From assembly GCA_964019425.1 (NCBI GenBank), contig OZ025842.1, forward strand, positions 62,001 to 126,000: 64,000 nt of DNA, read 5' to 3'. This DNA comes from Flectonema sp. DT1601 (Eukaryota > Euglenozoa > Diplonemea > Diplonemida > Diplonemidae). Below the pieces are notes generated by a model that searched no databases, had not been told where the DNA came from, and saw only the letters and a program-made list of their open reading frames with translations. The translations under genes and the position numbers were made by a program. Positions 21,517-31,700 of the stretch are shown one piece after another. The stretch's first letter is position 1. Every line of letters begins with the position of its first letter.

Positions 21517-24500
21517 TCAGGTTTGAACCCATTGCTCCATGTTCCATATGAATCCGGCAAGGGCATGCAAGTTACGTGTAGCAAACATGAACGGAAGACT
21601 CAAGGCAGTCTTCGAGATTCTTGCTTCCTCAATAATTTCACCAATAGTTCCTTTTCGAATGTACATCAGCGCCGCAGCAGTGCATTCCAGTATCAGATGA
21701 CGTGGTGAAGACTCCGTTCTTTGACAAAAGAGACACATCCGAGGAACTTCTTTAATTCTAAGTAAGTGATGAGATCCAGTCCTGAATCTAGCTATTCTAA
21801 TTTCTGATGACCTCAGCATGTTGGAGGGGTAACGAGCAGCCTTGTAACCCCCGGTGGCATCCAGGTATTGTCTCAGCATGACACGCTTTACAGGGGGCCT
21901 CGCAGTCTCAGCACCTTCAAGCATCCTGCCAAATAGCTTCCTACCGGTTTCGCGTGCAACCCTCGACTTGTGTGCAAAGAAGTCCATTTTTGAATTAACT
22001 GGCTTCCCATCCAAATCTTTAGAAGCTGCCTTAGCCAGTTTATCAGCCTTGTCGTGAGGATCAATCCCTACATGCGATGGGATGAATTGAAGATGGACAA
22101 AGGTCCCCAGTTGTTTGATTTTGTTCAGTATCGACAGCGAATTCACCCTCCTTTGAGCCACAATACCTCCCTTCAGTTCATCTAAATTCGACTTCGAGTC
22201 ACTAAATATCCTTGTGATCCCGCAGGTAGATCCAAACGGCGAGTTTATCTTGCCAATTTCATAAACCAATAATTTCAGAGCTATCTGTTCAGACTTGTAA
22301 CTACTTTCGGTGGCCACAAGTCTGGATGCCCTAGTACACTCTACCGGTAAGACCTGCACGGCCGCTGCACCAGCAGTGTAGTTCTTAGGGTCATGAGATC
22401 CATCAGTATATATCGTGGAGTCAGAAGGTCTGAGTTCCCTGCAGTATTCATCAAACTTTAGTTTATCAGCTGCAGCATCGACAGTTTTGGAGTGTCCGTA
22501 GCCACACGATATCGAGAGGTTCGGTACATCTGCCCACGGTTCAATACTGTCAGGTTGTACTATATCTTGTATTGAGATCTGTCGATCCTCAGGCGGTAGT
22601 TTTAAACTCCATAGACCACTAGCAATTGAACGAGTTGAGGGGACCCACTTCAGAGATCTGTACCTGAAGAGGGCTGTCCTTGCTTGTTTTTCAATCAGAA
22701 GGCGCATTGGCAGCATATCCGCTTCCCACAACAGCGGCAAGGAGCGTGTAAAGTCACTGCAACCCGTGATCCTCCTCGCGACTTTCTTAAGACTGAGATC
22801 GATTGGCCCAAGTTGTTCATCAGTTAGGAATGGGCCGAAGCTTTCCAGACCGTAGGATACCCTTGAGAGGATGTAGAGGTTTTTTACCATCTGTAATGAC
22901 TTAAAATCGAGGTTATAAGGTTCGAGCTTCCTCAGTAGAGCCAGTCCCTTCCTAGATTCGTTCAGTATTTTATCAACTTGCGTATCGTACTTGAGATCAT
23001 CATCGATGTGGACCCCAAGGTACTTTACGCTGTCCACCATCGGCAAGAGAACCGATGTTAGTAATCTTACCCGAGTCCGTTGCGGGCCAGCGAGTATGAC
23101 CCTCATTAAATCATCAGTGCTAAGGACTTCAGTGTCATCGATCTTTAGAATTGTTTCGCCACTTTTTAATATTGGCCTCTTAGAGTCATTTGGTTGCAAC
23201 ATCTTCCTCAAATCATCCCTGTTCACCAGATAGAAATTGTCTTTCACCGTCCTGGGGAAGCCCAGTCTCCAGTACACATTCTTCGGACATCCCACCGGCA
23301 TCCCGCACGTTTTTGAAACAGACAAGGCCATGTCGTTGTCCCTACACCAAGTATCAACGAGTCCCAGTATCCATTGAGCCTTCTTATTCGTACTTGATAG
23401 GTCCCTATCCGATATGACACAGGCAGTGTCATCGGCATAAAGAGCCGAGATAGAACCAGTTTTCTCCAAAGTCTTTGCGAGGTCATCCACATAGATCAGG
23501 TATAGAAGCGGACCCACGATTGAACCTTGAGGAACACCCATTGAGACCGTTTTGTATGAACTAAAGTTTCCGTTAGCTTCCACCCTTGTGCGTCTTCCTG
23601 AAAGGAAGTTGGCTATCCACCCAATGAACGGGGAGGGAATGCCCATAGCTTTCATTTTTGCAAGGAGTTTGGTGTGATTTATTCTGTCAAAAGCTTCCGT
23701 GAAATCGAATGACAGTAATATAGAACTCTTCTGGGTTGCATCGGCCTCATGTAGTGCATTCACAAGTAGGGAAATCTGTTCACATGTGTTCCTTCCTCTT
23801 CTAAAGCCAGCTTGGATCGAAGACAGAACTTTGTTCTGGGTGAGCCAAAACATCAATCTGTCATAAATAATTCGTTCTAGAACCTTACCAACTACTGAAG
23901 TCAGCGTAATTGGTCTATAGCTTGCCACCTTTTCTTTTGGTTTGCCAAGTTTGTGAACAGGCTTGATCAAGCCTTCCTTCCAGATCTTCGGCACTTCGGT
24001 CGACAACCAGGAGTCGTTTACTAGAGACAGAAGGTGTACCTTGCCCAGCGGGGATAAATTCTTAATCATCGTTCCATGAATCCCATCCGGACCAGGAGCC
24101 TTGCCTGACTTAACTTTTTTCAGTGCAAATTCCAGTTCAGACATTACTACAGGCCTACACACATCTTTGTAGTCGCTGGGTTTAACAGACGGTGATTTCA
24201 ACTTCGGTCTATTTGAAGTCTTGACATATTGGTCTAGAAACTTTTCGGGCAGCTGTTTCTCATCGAACTCAGTAATACAAATATCCTGCCCCCTATCAGC
24301 TTCAAGGTCTTTAATTTTCTTGAATGCAAAGGCGAAGCCTTCACCCTTTGAGAGCCTTTCGGAAATAAACTTGCCTTTGGCTTGCTTGGTCTCAGGGGCA
24401 GAGGCATTCCACAATCTCCTCCTCTTCCCTTTTATCCTCAGTCTCCTTCTAATGTTGTTCCTTGCAGACGCCAGCAGGATGTGGTTAAACGTCCGAGCTC

Positions 24501-24978
24501 TAGTCCCAACGTCACCGGAAGAACTCGCCTTGCTCAGTCTGTAATCAAGATTATGACGAAATGAATACCAACTTGCTGTATTGAAGTCCCACACTGACTT
24601 TTTTGAAGCGTGGTTGTCGGACGGTTCAAGTGATGTGAATGTATCAAAGGTAGCGTACAGCGGTGAATGATCAGATCCATGCTTAACACCATCATCAATT
24701 AGTTCGAACTGCAGGAGTTGTAATTCTTCGTGATGGAGAATGACATCAGGTGTAGTTCCATGTCTTGGTAAGGAAGCTAAACCAGGAGTATTCGCAATCA
24801 GAAGGTCTTCCTTATCAGTCCAGTTGAGGAGATCACATCCCTTGATATCAGTTTTCTTTGACCAATACCTGTGATGTGCATTGAAGTCACCAGCTATGAT
24901 TGATTTCTTGCCCTGATCAAGGGAGTACCGATCGAAGTCGATCCTTGAACTTGGCGGAGAGTAAATATTTATAACTGA
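21517..24978 (-). CDS. LINE ORF2, downstream part: C-terminal endonuclease, reverse transcriptase, RNase H, zinc knuckle
   Basis: The open frame enters in the second half of the APE endonuclease (INIYSPPSS, GDFNAHH, GSDHSPL). It continues through reverse transcriptase (VASYRPITLTS, FDFTEAFDRINH, GVPQGSIVGPLL, YADD) and RNase H (YTDGS near the start, IFSDSKSN, SHVGIDPHDKADKLA). It ends with a CLFCQRTESSPRHLILEC zinc knuckle and TGA at 21519-21517. There is no start codon of its own at the left edge of the frame. The first half of the endonuclease lies in another frame (24969-25349), showing one frameshift. RT and RNase H motifs look intact. Confidence 0.9.
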   Translation of the reverse strand, partial: SVINIYSPPSSRIDFDRYSLDQGKKSIIAGDFNAHHRYWSKKTDIKGCDLLNWTDKEDLLIANTPGLASLPRHGTTPDVILHHEELQLLQFELIDDGVKHGSDHSPLYATFDTFTSLEPSDNHASKKSVWDFNTASWYSFRHNLDYRLSKASSSGDVGTRARTFNHILLASARNNIRRRLRIKGKRRRLWNASAPETKQAKGKFISERLSKGEGFAFAFKKIKDLEADRGQDICITEFDEKQLPEKFLDQYVKTSNRPKLKSPSVKPSDYKDVCRPVVMSELEFALKKVKSGKAPGPDGIHGTMIKNLSPLGKVHLLSLVNDSWLSTEVPKIWKEGLIKPVHKLGKPKEKVASYRPITLTSVVGKVLERIIYDRLMFWLTQNKVLSSIQAGFRRGRNTCEQISLLVNALHEADATQKSSILLSFDFTEAFDRINHTKLLAKMKAMGIPSPFIGWIANFLSGRRTRVEANGNFSSYKTVSMGVPQGSIVGPLLYLIYVDDLAKTLEKTGSISALYADDTACVISDRDLSSTNKKAQWILGLVDTWCRDNDMALSVSKTCGMPVGCPKNVYWRLGFPRTVKDNFYLVNRDDLRKMLQPNDSKRPILKSGETILKIDDTEVLSTDDLMRVILAGPQRTRVRLLTSVLLPMVDSVKYLGVHIDDDLKYDTQVDKILNESRKGLALLRKLEPYNLDFKSLQMVKNLYILSRVSYGLESFGPFLTDEQLGPIDLSLKKVARRITGCSDFTRSLPLLWEADMLPMRLLIEKQARTALFRYRSLKWVPSTRSIASGLWSLKLPPEDRQISIQDIVQPDSIEPWADVPNLSISCGYGHSKTVDAAADKLKFDEYCRELRPSDSTIYTDGSHDPKNYTAGAAAVQVLPVECTRASRLVATESSYKSEQIALKLLVYEIGKINSPFGSTCGITRIFSDSKSNLDELKGGIVAQRRVNSLSILNKIKQLGTFVHLQFIPSHVGIDPHDKADKLAKAASKDLDGKPVNSKMDFFAHKSRVARETGRKLFGRMLEGAETARPPVKRVMLRQYLDATGGYKAARYPSNMLRSSEIRIARFRTGSHHLLRIKEVPRMCLFCQRTESSPRHLILECTAAALMYIRKGTIGEIIEEARISKTALSLPFMFATRNLHALAGFIWNMEQWVQT

Positions 24979-25349
24979 TTGACATCATCATTAATACAAA
25001 TACCCAAAGATTCAACTACACCTCTCATCGAAGGGACGTAAGTCTTAATACAGGTGTGAGAAAGGCCTCTTTTGACTAGTGTGATGAGACCACCACCCCT
25101 ACCAGGTCTATCTCTTCTGTAACAAATATAATTCCAGTGAGATAGAGGTTTACTACATGAAGTCTCTTGAAGACATAAGACATCTGGAGAGAATTTACCC
25201 AATATGTGACAAAGAAACTCTTCCTTATTTGAAATTGTCCTACAATTCCAACTGATAACATCCAATTTAGAAGAAGGGCCCGGATTAGTTTCAACATCAC
25301 CAGCAGAGATGAGGAGGTCTCTTTTGGTTTCGACAACGTGTCTTTCTAG
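24969..25349 (-). CDS. LINE ORF2, N-terminal part: 2A peptide and first half of APE endonuclease
   Basis: The frame starts directly after the TGA that ends ORF1 and is in the same frame as ORF1. It runs through a 2A-type motif, then the endonuclease start (DVISWNCRTIS, LCLQETSC, DRPGRGGG). It has no ATG until deep inside the endonuclease, so it seems built to be made as an extension of ORF1. The frame stops at 24969 and the endonuclease resumes in the RT frame. Confidence 0.85.
   Translation of the reverse strand, partial: LERHVVETKRDLLISAGDVETNPGPSSKLDVISWNCRTISNKEEFLCHILGKFSPDVLCLQETSCSKPLSHWNYICYRRDRPGRGGGLITLVKRGLSHTCIKTYVPSMRGVVESLGICINDDVNQL
25275..25325 (-). other. 2A ribosome-skipping peptide motif
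   Basis: Codons on the minus strand read KRDLLISAGDVETNPGP, matching the strict 2A consensus D-V/I-E-x-N-P-G-P with the usual hydrophobic upstream stretch. The skip point would fall between the last Gly (25280-25278) and Pro (25277-25275). It sits 24 codons after the ORF1 stop and 6 residues before the endonuclease starts. 2A motifs are known at the head of trypanosome L1Tc and ingi LINEs. Confidence 0.9.
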
Positions 25350-26873
25350 TCAGTTCATCTCATCCTCGTCACACCAATCGATGTTTGACATGCCTGATAA
25401 GTTACCATTCGGGTCACCTTCGAAGCTGTCAAGTTGCATCATTATCTGCTCATCCACAGACATTCCAGCTGTAGGGACGGGTGCTTTCTGAGCGTTCTGG
25501 TTGGCAAATGTTGGGAAGAAAGTTGGTCCATTAGCTTTGACCGTTTTGGCTTTGGTTTTCTTCGTCAGGCATCTGATGACCAAGTATTTATCATCACCCA
25601 TCGCAACGTAGGTAGGCGGTTTATAAACTGAGTGTACGATGAGCATCCTGCTGTTCCCTTTAACAAACGAGCTAACAGTAGTGTGCTTCCAGTCCAATTG
25701 CAATATATCAGAGATCTGATCCCTCGAGTATTTAAGAAGTCCTCTGGCTTCAACTTGATATCTTTCCCCTGCTGGAAGGGGTGGTTGCACCTTGTTGCCG
25801 AGTCTGAATCGAATGTCACTCTGAGCGGAAGGGTGAGCCCTGAGTCCAAAACACGTTTTAAATCTAGCAAGGTAAAAGTCACCGCAGCCTTTTGCTGACT
25901 GGGCGGTGTATTTTGCTTCCAAATAGTTGTTGGTTTTGAAATGAATCGATGGCCATTTTTCATCGCCATTTGACCATGAGGGTAGAGTGAAGAACAGAAA
26001 TTCACTGGTTCCGTTTAGGGATAGTACCTTCTTCACCAAAGTTTGATTGAGCCTCAGACACATAGACGAGTGAGATTCCGCGGTTTTGAAGTTGAAAAGG
26101 TCCAAGGACTTTGAAATCCCCTCCAACTTTTCCTTTGATTTAGCGACTAGTTGATCCCTGGTACTTTTACTCCAGTCATTGATTACAATTACCGGGTTCG
26201 TTCTGTATTTCATGTCTTCGGACACTTCTTGTCTGTCAGCACGTTTGCCACATATGTGAGTGACGTAGCACGTTCTGAATCCCGCCGAGCCGTCTTTGTT
26301 GATCGCAGGGAGGGTTCTCTTTTCTGACGATGGGTCGATTGACCTTTTTGATAATGCTGCCCATGAGAACATGACGTTTTTGCTAGTAACTCGGTCTTTC
26401 AGTTTCATTTTTTCTGATTTGACCACTTCGTATTGTTCCCTGTTGTTAACGAAAACGAATCCGTTTTCAGGGGTCACCTTGTAATCCACTGCGATGTCGA
26501 ACTTGACTGTTTTACGTTCAAGAACTTCATCGAAGTAGAAGAACGACTCGTGCACCTTCCACGATGGCTGAGTCGGTTCTTTCGCTTCTTCGTTATGCTG
26601 CGGTTTGTTGGCTGGTTGCGGCGTCTGTTGTTGCTGCTGCTGTTGCTTCGGCTGTTGTTGCTGTTGTTTCAGCTGTTGTTGCTGCTGTTTCGGTTGCTGC
26701 TTCTGAGGCGGCTGTTTCTTCTGTACAGACTCGTTGTTCGCTCCAAATTTTAAAATTCTGGCCAGAAGGCCGCTGATCTTCTTCACCGCCAACTTCTCGC
26801 AGAACCCGTCGGCGGCAAACATCTCCAGAAGCTCCGTGGCTTCACTCATTAATTCAACAAATGAATTAGACAT
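25350..26873 (-). CDS. LINE ORF1 protein
   Basis: This 507-residue protein starts MSNSFVELMSEATELL. It has an N-terminal helical segment, a Gln/Lys/Pro-rich tract (about 45-90) and a mixed alpha/beta body with no CCHC knuckle that I can see. It lies immediately upstream of, and in frame with, the 2A-endonuclease frame, parted only by TGA at 25352-25350. The role is presumably RNA binding, by analogy with other LINE ORF1 proteins. I start at ATG 26873 because the upstream extension is only poly-Lys from an A-run. Confidence 0.75.
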   Translation of the reverse strand: MSNSFVELMSEATELLEMFAADGFCEKLAVKKISGLLARILKFGANNESVQKKQPPQKQQPKQQQQQLKQQQQQPKQQQQQQQTPQPANKPQHNEEAKEPTQPSWKVHESFFYFDEVLERKTVKFDIAVDYKVTPENGFVFVNNREQYEVVKSEKMKLKDRVTSKNVMFSWAALSKRSIDPSSEKRTLPAINKDGSAGFRTCYVTHICGKRADRQEVSEDMKYRTNPVIVINDWSKSTRDQLVAKSKEKLEGISKSLDLFNFKTAESHSSMCLRLNQTLVKKVLSLNGTSEFLFFTLPSWSNGDEKWPSIHFKTNNYLEAKYTAQSAKGCGDFYLARFKTCFGLRAHPSAQSDIRFRLGNKVQPPLPAGERYQVEARGLLKYSRDQISDILQLDWKHTTVSSFVKGNSRMLIVHSVYKPPTYVAMGDDKYLVIRCLTKKTKAKTVKANGPTFFPTFANQNAQKAPVPTAGMSVDEQIMMQLDSFEGDPNGNLSGMSNIDWCDEDEMN

Positions 26874-26874
26874 C

Positions 26875-26901
26875 TTTTTTTTTTTTTTTTTTTTTTTTTT
26901 T
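26875..26901 (-). promoter_or_regulatory. 27-nt poly(A) leader directly before LINE ORF1
   Basis: On the sense strand 27 consecutive A lie between the short 5' end and GATG of ORF1. This could be an ordinary homopolymer expansion or an A-rich translation leader. Confidence 0.45.
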
Positions 26902-26914
26902 GTGTGCACAGCAG

Positions 26915-26937
26915 GTTCCTTCGACCTGCTTTGCTGT
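26915..26937. repeat. 23-bp flanking direct repeat, right copy
   Basis: Exact copy of 20612-20634. It lies just upstream of the LINE 5' end. Confidence 0.7.
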
Positions 26938-27111
26938 TTGCGCTGTTAGGCGCGGTTGTTCTTTCTTTCTTCTGTAAACTTTCTTTTTGTGGGGATTGGG
27001 GATGGGATGGGGGGTTCCCGTAGGCTTCGTATCTTCTTTGTTTTCTTTGTTTATCAATTACTAAAGAGTTCAGTTTACTTCCTCATTTGGTCTAAGAACC
27101 GCATCTTTAAA

Positions 27112-28062
27112 TTATGGATTTCCAGGTCTTCCGAGTATTTCAGCTATTTGGTCCAGTACCACTACAAAGTTGGACATGCTGCGTTGATTCTCCTTTAAGA
27201 AGCAGTCCTCTACTTTACTCACTACTTCACCAGTTTCGGTATTAATCATGCTGTGTATGTACAATGATCTCATCTTTTGGATACACCAGTGGTTGCACTT
27301 GAAAAGCACATGATGCGGTGTTGCAGTATCTCCATGACAGAAGATGCACTGTTCGTTTATTCCTTTTAGTTTAAGAGATCTACAGTGTCCAACTCTGAAG
27401 CGGGACATTAGGACTTCTTGTGGTCTCGTCAGTTCTTCTACAAAAGGTGGATGCCTCTGTTCGCCGGCTCCAATCCACTCCTCTCGTTTTCTTCTCTTGT
27501 GAAAAGTCATAAGGGTTCCCATATCCAGTCTAGTAACTAAACTCTCGAGTACCACACTGTCATCTGGAGGTTTCTTTATCGTACCTGCAGCGTGTTTTGC
27601 CACCTTGTCTGCTATTTCATTATACAGCACATCCATATGTGCCGGGACATACTGCATATTAATATTAACACCTCTGTGTTCCAGTTTCAGTGCTAACTTC
27701 CAGATTGATGCGTTTGTAGCAGATTTCTGTTCTTCAGGTCCTCGCTCAAGTGCCTGTATTAGCGACATTGAGTCAGTTAGAATATGCGTCTTTGTTGTGG
27801 GAAGTATTCCTTCGGATGCCTTTTTGTTTTTCAGGAGTATCCTCATCGCTTGTTCCACGGCTATCTGTTCAGTTCTGTAGGAGCTTCCTGCTACAGGTAT
27901 TCTGAATCCGGTCATGCTAACTTCCTTACCCTTCACTATTATCACAGATGCTCCTGACTTAGTCATGTACGTCTTCGTCCTATGTCTAATAGACCCATCT
28001 GTGTACACCTTCACGTCTTCAATTGGTAGACCGGCTAAAAAATATGAAGAGGAAATAATCAA
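27112..28062 (-). mobile_element. 5'-truncated LINE of a second family (RNase H and zinc knuckle only)
   Basis: This open frame of about 316 codons starts near the RNase H domain (VYTDGSIRHRTK, HILTDSMSLIQ, YVPAHMDVLYNEIADKVA). It ends with a CIFCHGDTATPHHVLFKC knuckle and a short tail. It has no RT or endonuclease upstream, where the sequence turns A-rich at about 28030-28160. That is a typical 5' truncation. It differs clearly in sequence from the neighbouring LINE, so it is a separate family. The frame is uninterrupted, suggesting a recent insertion. Confidence 0.8.
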
Positions 28063-28216
28063 ACATGAAAAAAATAAAAAAAAAAAAAATAAAATATAAA
28101 TAAAAAACGTTGTATGAAAAAGGAAAAAAAAGAAAAAAAAAAAAAAAGATCAGAAAAGGAAAGAGAAAATGAAAAGGTATAATATTATTGTGGGGATATG
28201 AGGATAGCAGGGAGAT

Positions 28217-28247
<31 letters not shown>

Positions 28248-28361
28248 ATTTATTATTTAAAAAAAGGAAACAATCAGTTCAGCGTCTCGATCGGGACGGA
28301 AAATAGAAATTAATCGACATAGTCGATCGATAGAAAAAAAAACAATGATAACATTGTTTAT

Positions 28362-28413
<52 letters not shown>

Positions 28414-28615
28414 TGAGGGATAGAGAGGCAGGTAAGTGGGAGAGCAAACCCTCGGAACCAGCGATCCTTATGATGTATGAATGCGTGCTAAAAATATAAA
28501 CCACATCAACAGTCTTAAGCTGGTTTTACAGGTCCCACGATTACCCGTCGCCATGGCGAAGAAAAGATAAGTAAATTATAACTCATGATGGCTCACAAGG
28601 TCACGTTTTGTTTTG

Positions 28616-28649
<34 letters not shown>

Positions 28650-28734
28650 CCCCATTTCTTTTTAACCCCTGAGTAGTATAGTAAGCTCGTTCGCAGTGTT
28701 CCCTGGGCACGCATTGGTTCTTTTCTTTTGCTCA

Positions 28735-28766
<32 letters not shown>

Positions 28767-28798
28767 CCCTTTCACTTTTTTTCACATGTTCCTTCTTC
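28063..28798. other. Spacer with repeated poly(T) tracts downstream of the giant LINE
   Basis: It holds the left flanking direct repeat (28249-28363) and four long T runs on the plus strand (about 28221-28247, 28367-28411, 28618-28649, 28740-28766). It also includes the probable 3' UTR of the giant LINE, for which these would be A runs. There is no gene in the rest. Confidence 0.5.
28249..28363. repeat. Flanking direct repeat of the giant LINE, left copy (three hairpins)
   Basis: Matches 40751-40858 at roughly 85-90 percent. Three hairpins are visible: 28283-28298, 28313-28327 (ATCGAC-ATA-GTCGAT) and 28340-28359 (AACAATG-ATAA-CATTGTT). A T run follows on the plus strand. Confidence 0.85.
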
Positions 28799-31700
28799 CT
28801 AGTCGTCGTCTTCTTCGTTACCTGAGCATGACCGTGTTAGGCACCCTGTTCCTACTCTCCTCTTGTTTCCAAACACTTGCTTCCGCAGCCTACCTCTATT
28901 ACTCCGCCGTCTCACCAGCTCTCTCGCAAAGTTCCCTAATGTCTTCGAACCCGACGACGACGCGTCTGTACTACTCAGATACAGAAGGTCCCGGTCAGCT
29001 CCAGCCGGTCCCTTCCGCGCCTTGTCATGGGCTCTCCTTCTCTTCGTCTTCGTCTTTTTCGCCTCCTTGGCGAGTTTGGCTTTCAGCGCGGCCAGATCAC
29101 AGCATTGGTCGAAGTCGCATTTGCTACAGTTTACCATCAACGTACCCTTCAGTCTCTTCCTGCGGCATCTGTTGCACCACCCATTACTAGCCAAGGGTCT
29201 CCTCCTAAAGTTCCTCGGGAGCCATCTGTCTCCACACAGACACTTTCCCAGCTCAGGTGGATCTTCCGACGGTGCCGAGCATGTTGAGGTGTCATCATCG
29301 CCCGAATTCGTCACATCTGTGTCCATACATGTCATTTCGGAGTCTGATGTCTCCGACGACACAGCTCGCTGCAGCCGCATGCCGTCCCCTGCGTGATCCT
29401 TCGCCGTCTGTTCATCCAACACGGTTCGAGGGGAACTCCCTTCCTCCAGCAGCACCGGTGTCGCATCATCGCACCCAGTCTTGGTTGCAAGCTTCGAGTC
29501 TTCCAGCAGATTGTTTTCCTGTTGGGCGCTTTCTGACTCTTGTGGCTCGGTTCCTTCGGCTGGCTTCTTTACTACATTAACCTCCTCCTCCTGCCGCCCC
29601 CTCTCAGCACATGCCTCCGCCGTCGCTGTTCCCTTCTCAAATTCTGCCTGCAGGAGCTCATAGTCAGGCAGCACAGGTATCGCCTCTCCGTCAGCGAGTC
29701 GGGTCACGGTCTCTTGCTTCGAATCTTCGTGCACTTTGATTTCCTGTTGTGTGCTCTCTGATTCTTGTTGCTCGATCCCACCGGCCGACGCTGTCTCCTC
29801 CGCGTTCGACTCCGTCGGCGGTTTGTCCCGTCCCGGTTGCGAGTCAGCCCCTGTTGGTGTCTCTGCCTGTTCGGGCCCTGTGCGATGTTCGCAGTCCGGT
29901 GTCACACGTCCGCTACCCGGCTTGGGGTCCTCCTGCAGTCTGTTTTGCTGTTGGGCATTGTCCGACCCTTGTTGCCTGGTTTCCTTGGCCTCCGCTAGGG
30001 GTGGCCCATCTGATGCAATGTGCGATGAAGGAGCTCCAGCTGGGCCGTCCATCGAGTCCCTCCGCGGGTCACTCGACTTTGTCTTCTTCAGGTCTGATGG
30101 CGAGCGTCCTCCCAATCTCCGCTTGGTCGGCCCCTGTGTTATCGCCAGTGGGCGTGTCCTTACCGCCTCCGCTACCCGGCCTCGCCGGTCGCCTAACGCG
30201 GGTCGTGGGATCATCTCTACCATGGGGAAAGACACCATTGGCTTCCTCTCTGGGATTCCTTCGGGGACTCCGTAGCACCACTCGTACGCGCTATGCCTCA
30301 CCTCTCTCGGTAGATCGGCGATCTTCAGGGAGATCCCCGCCCCACTCGCCTTCTGGACCATGCCCCTCACCTGTGTCCATTCCCCCTCTTCCCAGCCCCC
30401 CAAAGGCCCGTACGCCTGGACGTCGCCCAGCTTGCCGAGGACTCCACAGCTCGACAAGATATCACGCACTGCCCTCATGAGGACGAGCATCGCTGGGTCC
30501 CCCGCTCCCTCCAAGCGGTTGAAACTCCATTGTTTCAGCATCGCACCACCTCCGCTCTCCAGCAAGTATGCTCTATTCATCCCCGCAAAAAAGAGGTACG
30601 CCACGGAGCACGGTCCCCGCAGCCTCTGGGACTGCGAGTGTTCCACGCGTTTTGCTACCCCTCCAGGAAACGAGTGTACCTGTAACGAGGCCTCGCTCCA
30701 CGTCGCGTAGCATCCCGGTCGCCTCCCTCGCGACACCACGTACCACTCCATGCTCTGGGCCAGTCCAGGTAGGGTTGCCTGCCGGTGTCCCGGGTCCGTT
30801 CCCCGTATGAACGCATCCGCCTCCACCATGGTGTTGAACCCTTTGAACACCGCACAGCGCAACCCCGTCACCAGCGGCTCCGCCTCACCCCAGCTGGTGA
30901 CTACACCGGACCCATTCCTCCCATTCGCGATGGCGTAGAATTTGAATCTTCCCGCTGACTCGCGCACTTTGCTCCCGGGGGCAGGCATCGTCAGCGCTGT
31001 CTCATTCGGTTCCAGGTCGCCTCCACTGTTGCTCCGCCGTGGGGCTTTCCGTCCCTTCAGCCTCCTCAGCAGCATGAAGTGAGGTGTCGATGCCTGTACC
31101 TCCCGCCACGAAGCCGTCCTCTCCACTCGGTCGTTTTGGTGTAGCCATCGGCCCTCCTCATCACATGTGAAAGAGACGTAGTGGCCTACCCCAGATATCC
31201 CCTGGTGGACCACCACTGCGCCCAGCTCATACCATGTGGCACCGTCTCGCGGTTCCAGTAGGACTTTCTCACTTAGAGGAATTCGCGGGAGTGCTCCTGG
31301 TCGTCCCGCTACACACAGGATCAGTATCTCCGGCGCGGCCACCAGTTCCGTCCTCCTCGTTGAGTGCCCTCTCTCCCCGCATGAATCACATACATAGTCC
31401 GTCACCCTTACGGAGAGCCAGAGGTTCGACAACGCCTCCTGTATCTCCGCGGCTCGATGCACGAACAGCCCACGCTCTTCCTGCGGCATCGATTTCTTGT
31501 TCAGGCAGCGGGCACACGACGTCGTCACAACCATCCCACAGGCGAACATCCTCGAGAACGGACTCGCGGCTCCTGCTCTTCTCTGGATGTCGTCCACTAG
31601 GTGCAGTAGCAACTCATGCGCGTCCTGCTGCCCTCTTCCGTCACCTCGCCGTGTTAACCCCGCCATCACCCTGCCCAGAGGTACCATCTGGCTCACGGCT

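Larger units (their letters stand above)
21170..26914 (-). mobile_element. APE-type LINE with ORF1, 2A peptide, endonuclease, RT and RNase H
   Basis: This non-LTR retrotransposon is about 5.7 kb and nearly full length. In sense order it has a short A-rich leader, ORF1, an in-frame TGA, a 2A motif, an APE endonuclease, reverse transcriptase, RNase H and a gag-like zinc knuckle, then a ~350-nt 3' UTR ending in an A-rich tail near 21170. The APE-RT-RNase H order plus a 2A peptide recalls the ingi/L1Tc group of trypanosomes. Two interruptions are seen, the TGA after ORF1 and one frameshift inside the endonuclease near 24970-24990, so this copy is probably inactive unless both are recoded. A 23-bp direct repeat flanks it together with the inverted partial copy. 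Confidence 0.9.

Noticed and set aside
28249-28363. Three-hairpin repeat as a spliced-leader RNA gene
   Set aside because: No known SL exon sequence or clear Sm site is seen on either strand. Only the hairpin number and T run are suggestive.
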